NCBI GenBank assembly: GCA_951640165.1
Contig: OX621255.1
Coordinates: 806,001-870,000, forward strand
Reading direction: 5' to 3'
Source: Pseudoips prasinana
Lineage: Eukaryota > Arthropoda > Insecta > Lepidoptera > Nolidae
Length of the DNA: 64,000 bases
How positions within the stretch are numbered: position 1 is the first letter of the stretch; each line of letters opens with the position of its first letter. Below are positions 22,231 to 32,960 of this stretch, piece after piece. The notes under the pieces are model-generated. The model made no database searches and was not told the origin of the DNA. It saw only the letters and a program-made list of their open reading frames with translations. Made by a program: the position numbers and the translations under genes.

Positions 22231-23664
22231 AAGAATTTTTGGCATTAATAAATTATTTGAGTAATAAAATTGTGATTATTAGCGGTGTGTTTTGGGAGGA
22301 TGATATTATATCGAGTATACAAAGCCTTTATCCAGATCGCCAAAAGTCCCAAGCCGATACAAGGCTAAAATTCAGTATTTTAAGACTCTGCTCAATATTT
22401 AGTGAGATTATGTCAAATTAGAAATAAATATTTTACGGTTTGATACTTATTTATATAACTTTTATTTAATAGGTTACTGATCGACAGTGAGATTTGTCAT
22501 ATACTGACTTACTGCTAGTATAACTATCATTTAATACCGTCACTTTCTTTACTCGTTTAATAAATATTACTAGCTAGAACGGTTTTACATGGAACACAAT
22601 TATTAAATGGATACACTTAGCTACAATGGTGATACAATTACAGAATGTAAGTCCTTAATTACAATACAACTAAATTAGTTATATTAAAATCTTTACTAGT
22701 TACATAAAGCTGGTATGTTCTATGAAGTCAAGGTAATTGAGTTAATATAAAGCTGTAAATTTTCTTATTAATAAGTAAACCGGTATAATTAGTCAGTACT
22801 TAGGTAGTTACTTAAGTAAGTTAACTCGTTATATATTTGTCATTAATGTTTATAGTTAGTAATACGTGGTTATTCGTTACTTAAGTGTGGATATGGTCTT
22901 CCAGTTTGATATGATTCCGGTGAGCCGCTCATCCATACGTCGTCTAGCTTGTGGTGCGGGCGAGATGAATTATTTCTAGGACAGAGCACCTCTCGTTTTC
23001 GCGAGGTGAGGTGGGGCTTTCCTCAGCTGCTTCGTTTATGCGGCGTCGACGGCAGTGAATTGAACGTAAAATTATTTAACAGAACTCACTTATATTTTGC
23101 AAGCTGTATTGTTTTTAATTTTAGTCACTTTAGGGATGATTATTCTATGATCGTATTTCTTAATCCTTATATGCAAACAAAAACACGTCCACTTCTCACA
23201 AAGCGTACAACGCGACTTCACAAATATTGTTAGGCGTTACAAACCTGCGACTTTTCTTGAAAAGTCGGACACAGAGATTATCATAAATCTCTGTACCAAT
23301 GTACAGTATGGTTTCTTTTAATAAGTGTATTAATTTATCTAGTTAATCTATCATTATTATGGGTCACTGTGGTGTATAAAGCTTGTAATGCTCCACTCTC
23401 ACACATAAAACGTTTTACGAGGAAAAGTAAGGATTCTTTATGCGAGTGATTTCTTTGTCTACAAAGTGTATGGATTGTAGTACCGATAAAATGTTGCGGA
23501 AAGAACTTTATTATATGCAAATATTTGGCAATATAAACCCGCGAGATGGATTGAGTCGTTCAATTGTTAGATTATAATAAAATTACTTCAGTATTAATTG
23601 AAACTTGCAATAGTTTTAGTTGTAATTAAATAAATAGAAATATCGCGCGATAAGTGTCATACTG
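22231..23664. other. unannotated DNA, possibly including more LINE 5' UTR
   Basis: No convincing gene. A less A+T-rich block lies at about 22910-23060, containing CACCTCTCGTTTTCGCGAGGTG, a nearly perfect small hairpin. Two adjacent hairpins lie at about 23248-23302: CGACTTTTC/GAAAAGTCG, and CAGAGATT/AATCTCTG. Confidence 0.4.
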
Positions 23665-23729
23665 CGATCTGTATCACAAACTAGGCAGAGCCTGTATCAT
23701 GGCAATCAGAGAACTGATAAACATCTAAA
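23665..23729 (-). mobile_element. SINE-B tail fragment
   Basis: Plus-strand text CACAAACTAGGCAGAGCCTGTATCATGGCAATCAGAGAACTGATAAACAT matches the tail of SINE-B on the minus strand. It is cut off by the Helitron that starts at 23730. Confidence 0.65.
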
Positions 23730-24049
23730 TCTATACATATAATAAAATTGTAGGAAAGTCAAAACTGTACATGGAATATTTTTTTAAAAAGATACTTGGG
23801 GCATGATCTACAATCGATATCGAAGCCAAAAATATAGCCTTTAGATTTTTTGTCTGTGTGTCTATTTGTCTGTATGTATGTCCGGGCTAAACTCAAAAAG
23901 TACTGCATGGATTTACTTCAATTTTCCATAAATATTACTAAGACGTCGGGTCAACATATAGGCTACATATTATCACGCTATCACTTACGGGGGTGGAGCT
24001 ATGATAATTTATAAAATTTAACGCGGGTAAAACTACGCGGCACATCTAG
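23730..24049 (+). mobile_element. non-autonomous Helitron (320 bp)
   Basis: Begins A|TCTATACATATAATAAAATT and ends ACATCTAG|T, the TC...CTAG termini between A and T that define Helitrons. The body is shared with the copy at 43092-43404, including ATGTCCGGGCTAAACT and CACGCTATCAC. No replication or helicase frame. Confidence 0.85.
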
Positions 24050-24069
24050 TACTTATATATTTCTAAATG

Positions 24070-24210
24070 CGATACAGACAAACAGACACACAGACAAAAA
24101 TTCTAAAAACTATATTTTTGGCTTTGATATCGATTGTAGATCACGCCCCAAATATCCTTTAAAAAAATATTCAATGTACAGTTTTGACTTTCCTACGATT
24201 TTATTATATG
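24070..24210 (-). mobile_element. inverted partial Helitron copy
   Basis: The minus-strand sequence repeats the left part of the 23730 Helitron, including GATCTACAATCGATATCAAAGCC, and lies about 20 bp beyond its right end in opposite orientation. Its terminus is altered (ATTATATGTATTTCTAAA on plus), so it is truncated. Confidence 0.75.
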
Positions 24211-24234
24211 TATTTCTAAATATGCCGTAGGACA

Positions 24235-24480
24235 ACTAACACACTGCCATCTCATACTAACAGCTAAGCAGAGCCTGTACTATGCTTAGAGTACTGATAA
24301 ACATACCAATATATTTCAAAATACATACATACTCTAGATATATTACATCCAGACGCAGAACAAACAAACGTGCTCATCACGTAAATATCTGTCATTCGTG
24401 GTGATCAAACTCACGACCTCAGGCTTAGCAGTAGGATCACTAACCACTAACTAACATGCCAGTTAATTCAAGGTGATTCT
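24235..24480 (-). mobile_element. decayed SINE-B-related copy
   Basis: Plus-strand order: CACACTGCCATCTCATAC, AAGCAGAGCCTGTACTATG, ACATCCAGACGCAGAACAAACAAACG, then a damaged antisense B box (GTGATCAAACTCACGACCTC). Tail and body agree with the copies at 52.8-53.4 and 54.8-55.2 kb. Confidence 0.7.
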
Positions 24481-24582
24481 TACTCAGACATCGTCTTCAC
24501 CAAGACAAGTCATGTGCGTTCTATTCACTCTCGTAATCCGGACATATTGACAAGAACTGACAACAGTAAGTCACAGAAAATG

Positions 24583-24835
24583 ACGATCACCTTAGCCTAG
24601 TTGGTAGTGATCCTGCCTACGAAGCTGGTGGTCCTGGGTCGATACCCATCGAATCCCGGTAAGTGCAAATATTTTTGTGATGAGCACGAATTTGTTTCTG
24701 AGTCTTGGATGTTTTCTATGTATGTAAGTATTTATCTATCTATATAAGTATGTATAACGTCGCCTGGTACCCATAGTACAAGCTTTGCTTAGTTTGGGGC
24801 TAGGATGATATGTGTGACATTTTCCCATATTATTA
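24583..24835 (+). mobile_element. SINE-D copy
   Basis: Head: ATCACCTTAGCCTAGTTGGTAG (A box), then a B-box region with a small duplication (GGTCGATACCCATCGAATCCC). Body TTTGTGATGAGCACGAATTTG, tail CATAGTACAAGCTTTGCTTAGTTTGGGGC, ending in ATATTATTATTA. Confidence 0.85.
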
Positions 24836-24839
24836 TTAC

Positions 24840-25427
24840 AGAACTAATGGTTTGCCTTTTTAGACACGGAAGTGGTTAACTCTGAAAGTTCTGCCAACTG
24901 CCATGTTTTCTGATCAGAGCATCAAACCTGGAAACTTCCAGATTTACGGTTTAAAGCTCCCGCTTAACAAAGAAGCTAATCTATATTATGTGCAAAGGAA
25001 AGAATCGGCAAAAAACAAAAAGTTCTTATCAATAATTGCATTTTGCACAAAGCGAAAGACGTTGACACTTAGCTGTGAGGAAAGTCGCAACTTTGCGCGC
25101 TTGAATTTTTAATGCCATCCTTTTTTGACAATGTTTTCCTGGGTAATCAATTTTAATTCTTATTTATACTTTCGAAAAAGTATCTTTGAAAAAGTTTTGT
25201 ATTAAATTGGAATGACGAGTTCCAAGGTTGATTATTAGAATAGATGAATAAATAGGAAACATTTCATTGTTTAAATTTAGTTCGTAGCTTCCATTCGTTA
25301 ATGTTCCGGAAAACTTCTTTAATTTACTTTTTAACATTCATTTCTAAATATTATCGAATGTCAACATATAACACACTGAGATAATAATGGCAGTTACATA
25401 ATAAATCATTTCTTCTGACTGTCTAGT
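24840..25427. other. unannotated DNA
   Basis: A 69-codon plus-strand frame at 24903-25112 is rich in K, but no domain, splice context or repeat match was recognised. Probably chance. Confidence 0.35.
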
Positions 25428-26034
25428 ATTTAGGGTTCCGTAAAAAACCGGAACCCTTATAGATTCGTCATGTCTGGCTGTATGTCCCTCCGTATGTCAC
25501 AGCCTCTTTTATCCGAAACTATAAAGACTATCCTATTTACATTTGGTAAGTAGGTGGAATCTGTGAAACGCATTAAGATTTTAGCACATAAAATTAAAAT
25601 AAAAATTGGGGGGTTCCCATACTGAAACTCGAAAATTTTATTTTCATCAATCACATACATGTGGGACATCTATGGATAGGTCTTCAAAAATGATATTGAG
25701 GTTCCTAATATAATTTTTTCTTAACTGAATAGTTTGCGCGAGAAACCCTTCCAAAGTGGTAAAATGAGTCCCCCCCCCCCTGTAACTTCTAAAATAAGAG
25801 AATGATAAAACCAAAAAAAATATATGATGTACATTACTTTGCAAACTTCTACCGAAAATTAGTTTGAACGAGATCTAGTAAGTAGTTTTTTTCAATACGG
25901 CATAAATCATAAACAATAATTTCCCTTTCATTCACTCAACTACTACAACAACTTTTATATTATTACTTTTATATTGTTACTTGCTGCTACGGAAACCTTC
26001 ATGGGCGAGTCCAACTCGCACTTGGTCACTTTTT
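25428..26034 (+). mobile_element. lepidopteran interspersed repeat of the GGGTTCCGT type
   Basis: Starts TTTAGGGTTCCGTAAAAAACC, carries CTGTATGTCCCTCCGTATGTCAC and ends CCTTCATGGGCGAGTCCAACTCGCACTTGGTCACTTTTT. These are hallmarks of a repeat widespread in moths and butterflies; its class is unknown to me. It has a poly-C run at about 25770 and no coding capacity. Confidence 0.7.
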
Positions 26035-26036
26035 AT

Positions 26037-26300
26037 GATAGGAAGCCAAGCGAGCAAGTGATGGTAATTGTTCACCGCCGCCCATAGCACACTCGCAGCA
26101 CCAGAGGAGCCGCAAGTGTGTTGCTGCCCTTCAAGAAAGAAGAGGCTCGCTCCTTTAAGATTGCGATCTCATACCGAATCAGAAATATATCCGCTGTTAA
26201 TTGGTTCCACAGAGTGATATAGTGCGGTAAAACATTTCTTGTGAAACACATGCTAGTAGAAGACATGAATGAAAAGAGAATGACCAAAATTGGTACCAAG
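26037..26300 (+). mobile_element. decayed interspersed repeat E copy
   Basis: AAGCCAAGCGAGCAAGTGATGG, TTCACCGCCGCCCATAGCAC and ACCAGAGGAGCCGCAAGTG follow the order seen at 12.5 and 13.9 kb, then diverge. It directly follows the GGGTTCCGT-type repeat. Confidence 0.6.
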
Positions 26301-26689
26301 AAGTCTCATGCATTAAGATCGTAATTGTATAGTAATTATTTACATATTATTTAAGGTCATTATGCTTCACGGATTTGATGTTTGAACAGGGAATTTAATT
26401 TCAAAGTTTAAAAGTATGAACATTGTTTTACTCCCTCGTGACACAAACGGTCATAGAGATGTAAATGCAATAGAAACTATTTTTGATGAATCGACTAACC
26501 AGTTAAATAATCTTTTTCTGAGGGTACCTACCATCTATAATCACACTTTTTAGGTTAGGTTATTTACGTTTTTATAAAATAACTCCGAAACCCGGGTTGA
26601 TGTATGATAGGTATAGTCTCTTAAAAACAACAAACAATTTGATGCAGGATGGTACGGGATCCTATATATCTATGAGCATTATCCTTTCC

Positions 26690-26970
26690 ACTTCGAGTTG
26701 GTGTGGCAGCAGGAGAGGTCATGGGTTAAAATCCCAGGTCAGACCATAGAAATATTTGAAATTTTCTCGCAAACAAAATACCTAGTATCACTGGCGATAT
26801 CGGAATTTCAGCGTTAGAGTAAGTATTTACTGTAGCGTCTAGCCTTTTCCTAGCTTGTACGGATAATGTTGCATGCTCCCAAGAGAACACCTATGTAAAC
26901 TAGATGAAGTTTGTTTGATGTAAACTAAGTTAAGTTAAGGATTATCTGTGCATGTTGGGAATAAACCTTT
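26690..26970 (+). mobile_element. possible tRNA-headed SINE of another family
   Basis: CACTTCGAGTTGGTGTGGCAG followed about 35 nt later by GGGTTAAAATCCCAGGTCAG resembles an A box/B box pair. The body ends at GGGAATAAACCTTTTTTCTTT. Single copy in this window, so the call is tentative. Confidence 0.45.
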
Positions 26971-27124
26971 TTTCTTTCTTGGTCATATTATACGCGCGTG
27001 TTTTGCTGCCGATTCTGTACCTGTTCCTCCCTCGGGTGAATAACCGTTCCATTACGTTTTGAGAGTGAGTTCTAGTATACTTATATTAGCACGCACTCTC
27101 ATGCTTTATAATACACCCTGCATA

Positions 27125-27430
27125 GTTAATTGTCTTATTAGTCTAGCGGTAGCGTGTTCAACCGCAGATACTGAGGTGTCCTGGGTTCAAGTCCTAGGTC
27201 AAAATGGAATTTAGAGTTAATAAACTTTTTCATTATCATCCCGAAGTCTGGAAATTTGCAGTATCACACCTCCGTGCTTCGGAGAGCACATAAAGCCATT
27301 GGACCTATACCTGACCTCTTTCTGGTCGTGTTGCTTGTCGGCACATATGCGATGTGCCGGCATGTGAGTGATGGAATAGAAAGTGCCCCTGTGTTTGAAC
27401 ACGTACTTTATAATATAATATTATTATATT
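27125..27430 (+). mobile_element. SINE-C copy with head
   Basis: Head TTAGTCTAGCGGTAGCGTG (A box) and GGGTTCAAGTCCTAGG (B box), then CCCGAAGTCTGGAAATTTGC, GCTTCGGAGAGCACATAAAG and GTGAGTGATGGAATAGAAAGTGC. Frames on both strands here are readings through the SINE. Confidence 0.8.
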
Positions 27431-27584
27431 CAACCTTGATAATCACAATGCTCCTTTTTACGGGTACCTGCATGCTATCGAAATTTAATGTCATAAACGA
27501 ATGCATTCAATTTTTATGTTTATACTCGTGAACTACCCAACTAATTTATAACTCTTCTCTTACCCGTAGAAATGTTAATTAAAT

Positions 27585-28690
27585 CCCTTTTTTTTTAAAC
27601 GTAGTGGAAACCTTTTACAGGTCCTCGTAGTAGGGGAGACTACGGGGTATGTGGGAATCTCCGTTGGTTTCCCACTAAAACCACCACGGTAGCCTAGCCT
27701 CTCGGTGCTGTGGGTGACTACTCCGAGAACTCGAGATGATCTCCATCCGGAACCACCATCATTTCACCTATGCATCTTAAAGAAACTCTCCCCGTGGGGG
27801 AAAGACGTTGATGCCCCTCGATGCACTCCTTGTGCGTAGGTAACCTACAGCTACCACAAGTTGCCTCTTGCCGTGACCGCTTTCTGCATGGATTGCCAGA
27901 GTCCCCACTCCAACCGCCCGTAATCCCAGAAGCGGCCCCTCACTGGCAGCTTGTATGCCACCTATCATGGGCCACTTCGACTCTCTCACACTGGATGTAG
28001 TGGCCTCAATCGCTTTCCAGTGCCTTAAATTCCCCGGCGCCTTATGTGCCTACGGGCAGGATCAGCCCTCTCCCGATCCCTCTTGGCGGCCTCCTTCCGC
28101 AGCATCAACGACTCGCAAAAGCAGATCACTGTCTTCCAGGTATCATTCTCCACCAACACTCTCCAAGTGTGTGTTGGGCTAAGGCCTGGGCGCTTCCATA
28201 ATAGTAGCATTGTGCCGTCAACTCTCTTCCTATTCGACACAGATACTCACCGAAACATCCATGTCCGGTGAGTATCTGTGTCAATCTGTAGGTTAGGTTG
28301 CACCTGCTGCCAATTCAGGCGTCAAAGTTGGGAAGTACCGCACCAATGGCACGCTGACGTGCGTTTCGAGGCTAGTGCCCGTCTGTGCGCATTTTGACGC
28401 ACTTTAAACTTAAATTCATTCCGAACGTCACTACCGACTCCCTGGCAGTCACGGCACCGCACGGATTCCTCCATAAATTTCCGTGTCCATGACCGCCAGA
28501 ATGTCAAATGAGAGAGATCGTGCCGGGACGGTCGCCGTCTCAAAAGATATTGTTCGGTAACCACGAACGTTCCTAATTGCCACCACGCGCTGCAGTTCAT
28601 TTAGCATGACTCTGCAGCGGCAGTCACCCGCTAGGCGATGTGACCAAACGGGCGCCCCTTAGAGAGCCATGGATTGAACGACACTACCAT
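27585..28690 (-). pseudogene. decayed R1-type LINE tail
   Basis: Minus-strand fragments LTGHGCFGEYL (about 28245-28280) and SFCE-like KTVICFCESLMLRKEAAKRDRERAD (about 28045-28130) match the C-terminus of R1-type ORF2 proteins. The 3' end is a short A run (T run near 27588-27596). Stops and frameshifts break the frame and the catalytic domains are missing. Its GC content is clearly higher than that of its surroundings. The family differs from that of the intact element at 16.4-22.2 kb. Confidence 0.7.
28236..28282 (-). promoter_or_regulatory. counterpart of the ORF2 hairpin in the decayed R1-type tail
   Basis: Arms 28236-28252 and 28266-28282 are perfectly complementary (17 bp) around a 13-nt loop, encoding the LTGHGCFGEYL segment. 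Compared with 17151-17193, paired positions have changed together. Confidence 0.65.
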
Positions 28691-29569
28691 AAAATCCCTA
28701 ATTTAAGCTAGATTTTTATGTAATCTAAACTCCTTAAGATTATTATATTCTTACACTATTTATGTTATACCTTGTATATACAAGTCTGAAAAAGAGGAAG
28801 ACGGAACGAAAGAAGTCTAATTTGGTGAATTCGTACCACGGCTAGAACGGCTTCATTAAAAATTACCTTTGTACGGGAATTTCTTGCAATTGCGCAATTA
28901 GTTAATTCATGCGAATTAATTAAACAGCGATAATGCCACCCTGAAAGGCAACGGTCGTGAAACAGATATAAAATAAGACGTCAAGTGTTACGACCACCAT
29001 GGAGCTAATAACCGGGTTTATGGCACGTTAACGGGAGGGTTAATAGAGGTTGGAGGTGCTCCACGGAAATCTAATATAGTCGGAAGTAGCTTACATCATA
29101 ATATTTAACTTTCAACTTGTAATCGCCTAAACGTTTCGAAAGGACCGGTAAGTTTCAATTCTTAAGAGGCATCCCCACTGCTAAGACTGGCTAGCATCCT
29201 TCTTTTTAATAGAATCGTCAAATCTAATTCTATTGTCTTTTTTTCAACACTAAAACTGAACCGATCCCAAGTTTAGGTTTGGTTTTTTAATAGTTCCAGT
29301 CAGGATACATTTTTTTCAGCGGCATGAAATAAGTATATTTTTATATATTGAAATATATTTCAAAATTTATTTTCAAATTTAACGTTAGTTCTTCTGCAAA
29401 ATAGATTTATCCATAAGAACGAAACGGTATAGTCATCGCAGTAACTTATATATATTCTTAGTCTATTCTCATCACGCAGGGAAGAAAATAAAAAATAAGT
29501 TTTATGAGAAATTGACTACCAATACCTATTAATTGTCCGGGGTTCTTCATTAGTCACATCTGATTACAT
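28691..29569. other. unannotated DNA
   Basis: A+T-rich with no frame over 60 codons and no recognised repeat. Confidence 0.45.
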
Positions 29570-29715
29570 TAGCCATCTGATCCCAAACTAAGCAGAGCTT
29601 GTACTGTGGAAACAAGATAACTGATACACTACATAGACGACTATTCTTTTGTAAAAATATACAAGTATATAAACAATTATACCCAGACTCAGGAAAAACA
29701 AATATGAGACTGATT
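29570..29715 (-). mobile_element. SINE-B tail and body fragment
   Basis: Plus-strand CCATCTGATCCCAAACTAAG, GAGCTTGTACTGTGGAAAC and ATTATACCCAGACTCAGGAAA match SINE-B in antisense. The tRNA-like head is missing. Confidence 0.75.
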
Positions 29716-30580
29716 TTTGTTTAATAAATTATTTTAATAATTTTCGACCGTAATAGATGCGACTAATATATAATAATAATTGCAGACAATAATTACATAT
29801 TTTTAATAGTTTTACCTTTTTAAATCAGTGACAAAGAATAACCATTACAGATGCCTCGGATTAGCATCGAACTCTAATATAACTTTTAATTATATATTGT
29901 AGTTTAAAGTCAACCCGACTAAAGTTCAGGATCCATACATGTTTTGGTCCTTCGAGCCGAATCTTATACAACGACTACTATATGAGACTAGGGTCCATTG
30001 TTTTCGAATTTAATTTTTTTTGCTCAAAGGAAGTGTTCAGGAATGTAGACCAAAAAATCTTAGGCCTTTTAATGGAATTTTATCCAGTAAATAGCAATGT
30101 CATGAAATTTCCCCAATTTATTTAGCGCGGCGCTGGCGGTAGCCTCGGCATGTTACATCAATGGCATTTACTCGTTTTCAAGTTTACTCCAACACTGAAA
30201 TAATTAAAATTTTTCACAACAGGTTTTCGTTTAAGCTTGAACAGAATGCCAGTTTCTTGCTATTAATACAATTCAAATGATTAAATCACACACTGGCACA
30301 TTTTAAATTGTTAGAATAATATTCTGTCAAATATAATTATAGTCCTAATCATATAGATGCTTATTTCTGATCTTTTACAAAAAACAGATAAATTGTAGTA
30401 TATATACTCTTAGGAATTTAAATTAATTAATTAAAAAAAACAAAACCGAGCACGAATAAACTTGTTCTTACTACACAAAAATTATTTTACAAATTGACAA
30501 GAAATAATACACGGTGTCCTAGGTAGATGTTATCGTGCGTACACCTGTCGGCCAAATACGAGGCGCACTGGTTTCCGATG
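29716..30580. other. unannotated DNA
   Basis: No recognised gene or repeat. Confidence 0.4.
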
Positions 30581-30660
30581 GCTTATACAACGTGTAACAG
30601 AAAGTGTGAACGTAACTTAAGGGGGTTATAGGGTATCAGGACGGCTACCTATGGACGAAA
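30581..30660 (+). repeat. left member of an inverted repeat pair
   Basis: GCTTATACAACGTGTAACAG followed by AAAGTGTGAACGTAACTTAAG is found in opposite orientation at 32891-32960 at about 80% identity. It may be the terminal repeats of one element or two unrelated dispersed copies. Confidence 0.6.
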
Positions 30661-30916
30661 CTTCAAACAGAAATAATCATTTTTTATTCAACTAGTAATT
30701 TATTTTTCTATCGACAACCTAAATCAACAAGTAAGATTACCGACATTATGAACAACACTAAAAACTCAGCCGCAAGGGTAATGAACCTTACCGCGAACTT
30801 TTTGGGTACCTACTACTTAGACTGTAAATAAAAAGTGTGGTTCTGTACAGTCACATAATTTATTACACGTCTTTATTTTAAGATTCAATCAAATGTTTAA
30901 CTGAATTTTTGCTCTA

Positions 30917-31375
30917 ATTTTTAGAGGTTCGCTGTAACGACATTTTAATCATTCATACAAATTTGATAACTAGGAAAAATCACTTAATTTAATTTAAATT
31001 GATATTCCGCAAGATGTTGGATCTAGGAGAAATAAATAATTTAATTGACTTATGTAACTGCAGATATTTTTTTGTGTGTTAAATAGTAAGAATATTAAAT
31101 TTTTCTTTCAGTATGTGAATTTAATCTGGCCGGAAACGAATAGGTACTTAATTTTTAATACAAACTATACAAACTAACCAGATAAACACACGCGGTACGA
31201 CTACTGATAAATTACGAAAAAATATGAATAATGTACTAGGCTCATATGAACATTAGGGGACATTTTGAATTCCGTCCTGATTTTGTCGCAAGGAACTCTA
31301 ATACGGCGGCGAATACAAAGGATTGATGTAGGTAAATAATAAATGGTTAAATATTTTTTAATATTCATCAAAGCA
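30917..31375. repeat. left copy of a diverged duplication
   Basis: Segments 30917-30961 and 31220-31375 are repeated in the same order at 31757-31800 and 31815-31969, where the 258 bp in between are missing. Shared text includes AATATGAATAATGTACTAGG and GGTTAAATATTTTTTAATATTC. It lies just left of a SINE-C. Confidence 0.8.
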
Positions 31376-31393
31376 ATTTTGAATGTGTTCGTT

Positions 31394-31727
31394 TATAACT
31401 CATTGGTCTAGCGGTAGCGTGTTCAACTGCAGATAATAAAGTCCTGGGTTCAAATCCCGGGTCGGACCAAAAAGTGATTATGGGAAAAATGAAGTCCTGG
31501 CTTCAATTCCCGGGTCGGGCCAAAAAGTGATTATGGGATTTTTCCGTAAAAAGAAATTTCTCAGTATCAGCCCGAAGTCTGGGAGTTGACGATATTACCC
31601 CCCCATGCCTCGGAGAGCACGTAAAGCCGTCGTTCCTGTGCCTGACCTCTTTCCGGTCGTATCACTAGTCGTACCATCGGATCATGAGAGTGATGGAATA
31701 GAAAGTGCAGGGGCACTTTCAATTCCA
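31394..31727 (+). mobile_element. SINE-C copy between duplicated flanks
   Basis: Head CATTGGTCTAGCGGTAGCGTG and GGGTTCAAATCCCGGGTCGG. A B-box-containing segment is then repeated (31487-31530), followed by the body through GAGAGTGATGGAATAGAAAGTGC. The end is replaced by a small inverted duplication (31695-31726). Confidence 0.8.
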
Positions 31728-31767
31728 CCTTTAAAATTTAGAGTGATACACTCTAAATTTTAAAGGT
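31695..31767. repeat. two consecutive short palindromes
   Basis: First: 31695-31708 against 31713-31726 (13 of 14 paired, 4-nt loop). Second: 31727-31745 against 31749-31767 (19 of 19, loop ATA). They sit exactly at the junction of the SINE-C and the right duplication copy. Confidence 0.85.
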
Positions 31768-31969
31768 TCCCTGTAACTACATATTAATCATTCACACAAT
31801 ACATACAAATAAATAAATATGAATAATGTACTAGGCTCATATGAACAGTAGGGGACATTTCAAATTCCGTCCTGATTATATCCAAAGTTACACTAATATG
31901 GCGGCAAAATCAAAGAGTTGATGTAGGTAAACAGTAAACGGTTAAATATTTTTTAATATTCATGAAAGC
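31757..31969. repeat. right copy of the diverged duplication
   Basis: Matches 30917-30961 and 31220-31375 with the middle deleted; about 10-12% mismatches by eye. Confidence 0.8.
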
Positions 31970-32890
31970 GAGCCGCGCGCGTCGTCGATACCTAGGCGGC
32001 TCTTTTGAGTGGACTCAAAGACGCCGCCAAAGGGGCCGCGTTTGAAGAAAGCCGCCAAATTCATCAAATATTGTGCATTTCTCATTTATTTAAAAATATT
32101 AAAATCATCAGTTGTTCGTAAACTGCTGTCTAATTAGGTCGTGTTTAGTTACTAAATCGTCTAAAATGTCGTTTAGTAATGAGTAAAGTGTTCCGCGAAA
32201 TCCTTAACCATGTCGTTTAGTGATCGTAATAATTTTGAAAATTTCGTGCATTCATCTATGAAAGAATAGCCTCAGACGTGCACTTTGTGATGATGAGGAT
32301 TCATAGGTCACAGAATTTAAGGCTGTTTAATTACGAAGAACCTATGTCGTGAAGGGTACAGTGTCGCGATGGAGGCCACGCCTCTTTATAACTAAGAAAA
32401 ATGAAAGCTTTACGATTCTATGAATATGTTGTACATGAGAGAGACTCGTGTTAGTTGGCAAGTCTTAGAGTTAAGCTTTCGGTGTCGGTGCAGATTTTAG
32501 TGAACGTGAAATAATGAAATTCTTCCATCAGTACTGAAAACAACTTCAACTAGAAGTTAAACTATCAAAAGATTCTCGTAATGTGTTTGTGTATCACGTA
32601 CTTATACGATGTAAAGTATCCAATAGCTATTCAGCAGTGCTATAAATAAAAACATAACTCGAAAATAAAACAAAATATGTGTAGTGAGTGCAATTGGAAT
32701 CAAACTACCAGGCGTGCATAGAAACACAGAGGTATGTCAAACAATTTCTAGCGTAAATCAGAATCAGCTGTGCTGTTTTACTACGGATGTTCGTTATATC
32801 GATAAAAATACTTGTCGATATATTGAATGGTATATTATTATTTTACGATCAAGATTAAAATGATGGTATTTCGGTATGAGATTTTGTGTA
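31970..32890. other. unannotated DNA starting with a GC-rich patch
   Basis: 31975-32060 is unusually rich in G+C and CpG for this window (GAGCCGCGCGCGTCGTCGAT, then a GCCGCCAAAGGGGCCGCG segment). The rest has ATGTCGTTTAGT twice near 32167 and 32211. No coding frame. It could be a non-coding exon or promoter remnant; unsupported beyond composition. Confidence 0.3.
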
Positions 32891-32960
32891 TAGGTAGGCT
32901 TAAGGAGACCGTATATGCCCCTTAAGTTACGTTCACTCTTTCTGTTACGCGTTGTATAGA
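32891..32960 (-). repeat. right member of the inverted repeat pair
   Basis: CCCCTTAAGTTACGTTCACTC and TTTCTGTTACGCGTTGTATAG are the inverted counterpart of 30581-30660. Confidence 0.6.

Noticed and set aside
28044..28271. 75-codon plus frame with Arg/Ser-rich composition
   Set aside because: Lies opposite the decayed R1-type tail, whose minus-strand reading has recognisable LINE motifs.
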